A stretch of DNA of 64,000 nt, taken from assembly GCA_025642065.1 (NCBI GenBank), contig JAODUP010000353.1, positions 585,001 through 649,000 of the forward strand, read 5' to 3'. How positions within the stretch are numbered: position 1 is the first letter of the stretch; each line of letters opens with the position of its first letter. Of this stretch, positions 60,250 to 64,000 are shown one piece after another. The translations under genes and the position numbers were made by a program. The notes below the pieces were generated by a model. The model was not told the DNA's origin. It worked only from the letters and a program-made list of their open reading frames with translations, and did not search any database. The stretch comes from Paralvinella palmiformis. Lineage: Eukaryota > Annelida > Polychaeta > Terebellida > Alvinellidae.

Positions 60250-62979
<2,730 letters not shown>

Positions 62980-63031
62980 ACAAGAGTAGTCCTCAAAATA
63001 AGCCATGGTCTGACTTATTGTAGGAAGTAAA

Positions 63032-63037
63032 AATAAA
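63032..63037 (+). terminator. Poly(A) signal AATAAA of the serine protease gene
   Basis: A canonical AATAAA sits 53 nt after the TAA stop of the protease, implying a very short 3' UTR. Confidence 0.65.
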
Positions 63038-63449
63038 TACATTTGAGACATATTACGGTGGTACAGTAGTTCTGTTTACACATATATTTTCGTCATAGCC
63101 ATATGTCCCACGGATGAGCACTACTGAGGCTAGAACAAATCGGTCGAATATACTTGTATTTGATAATATTCAACTGTCATCATATCGCTGACCGACTCAG
63201 ACAAAACAACGAAAAACAACAAAAAGTATCTGTTTACGTTTACCATCTTCCTGTGTTAAGATTAGACACCTTAACATCTGGTAAACAAACGTGATCCAGT
63301 TATAACTTGATAGTAACTATGTTACCTTGTTGTTCTTTATAACATCCAGGTAGTTATATCAGTTACGACATCACAGGATTACGTATTCCAGACAATTGTG
63401 CACACTTCAGGCTACCTAGGTTAAACAAAGTAATCTGCAACGGCAAACT

Positions 63450-63640
63450 GGGGCGCCTCCGTGGTCTAGCGGTAGCGTGCTGGACCACAGATCACTACCA
63501 CCCGTGTTCGAATCCCGGCGTGGGCATATCTGAAGGTTGTTTCGTCTTTCGCTTCGTCTCATTACCTTTGGATGTCGCTCGGCCCATTTAGCCTACCTTG
63601 TGCACAAAAGTGGCCGTAAAATATCAATCATCATCATCAT
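63450..63640 (+). mobile_element. tRNA-derived SINE, copy 5, with target duplication
   Basis: Full-length copy with A box, B box (GTTCGAATCCCGGCG), body and AATCATCATCATCAT tail. Flanks are CTGCAACGGCAAACT (63435-63449) and CTGCAAAGGCAAACT (63641-63655), 14 of 15 identical. It appears to be the youngest or best-preserved copy. Confidence 0.85.
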
Positions 63641-63655
63641 CTGCAAAGGCAAACT

Positions 63656-64000
63656 TCGGAGATCTGAGGTGAATTGCGCTATCAGTTAGATCATAGAGAC
63701 AACATGACCTATTCAATATATATATATATATATATATATAATAGTATCTTACATAGCGTCTGATTCAACTGGAATTGTTTTAATGTGTTTTACATTTAAA
63801 AAAATTTAAATAATTAATAAATCAAATATGTTTATTATTTAATGATAATAACAGGACTTACATATATAATTCACCCGCTTCTCCATTCCTGGAGTATTAT
63901 CCAATGCATGCCCTAGATTTCTTAGAGATGTGGAACAATTTATATAACTGGATCCTACCTTAATGTGAAGATTCTCAGTTTTCTTCACGCGTTGCTTGGA
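63656..64000. other. No gene seen at the right edge
   Basis: A TA tract at 63714-63741, then AT-rich unique DNA. Confidence 0.6.

Noticed and set aside
63453..63530. tRNA gene, because A and B boxes are present
   Set aside because: The same sequence recurs five times with a shared body, a simple-repeat tail and target duplications, and it does not fold into a clean cloverleaf. It is a SINE head.

Overview
This is an animal nuclear genome window, AT-rich and very repeat-rich, with spliced genes and canonical gt/ag introns. The mix of repeats (tRNA-headed SINEs, a CR1/L2-like LINE, a Ty3-type LTR element, hAT-like and pogo-like DNA elements, huge TA/GATA/GAGT microsatellites) and a CXC-tailed multicopy gene family suggest a marine invertebrate, most likely a lophotrochozoan such as a mollusc. 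That assignment is inference.

Two genes can be followed from ATG to stop. (1) Plus strand, 34014-51268: a five-exon receptor guanylyl cyclase of 1053 residues. Its extracellular part is a complete PstS-like (type II periplasmic phosphate-binding-protein fold) domain instead of the usual ANF-receptor domain, followed by one membrane helix, a pseudokinase-type domain, a dimerisation helix and an intact guanylyl cyclase domain. All splice phases agree. This is the most interesting object in the window. (2) Plus strand, 60250-62979: a six-exon secreted trypsin-type serine protease of 278 residues with a complete catalytic triad, a 15-nt microexon, a TATA box and a poly(A) signal.

Layout: 0-16.5 kb is microsatellites, SINE and LINE fragments, a pogo-like element and a homopolymer-inflated stretch of doubtful sequence quality. 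17.1-18.5 kb and 55.0-57.6 kb hold two broken, oppositely oriented copies of one gene family (FHALTGCDT motif, cysteine-rich CXC tail). 19-33.9 kb is mostly gene-free: a hAT-like MITE, an old LINE copy, a SINE with target duplications, and one weak C-type-lectin-like exon. 34-51.3 kb is the receptor cyclase gene. Its 13-kb fourth intron holds a 56-bp satellite of about 49 units, a hAT-like MITE with a perfect 8-bp target duplication, a dead Ty3-type element, two SINEs and a dead antisense LINE. 52.4-53.8 kb has pogo/CENP-B-like transposase scraps. 57.6-60.2 kb is gene-free, then come the protease and a final SINE copy with target duplications.

The two intact genes show no obvious functional link. 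The receptor cyclase would turn an extracellular small-molecule signal into cGMP. Several residues that bind phosphate in bacterial PstS are replaced, so its ligand may not be phosphate.
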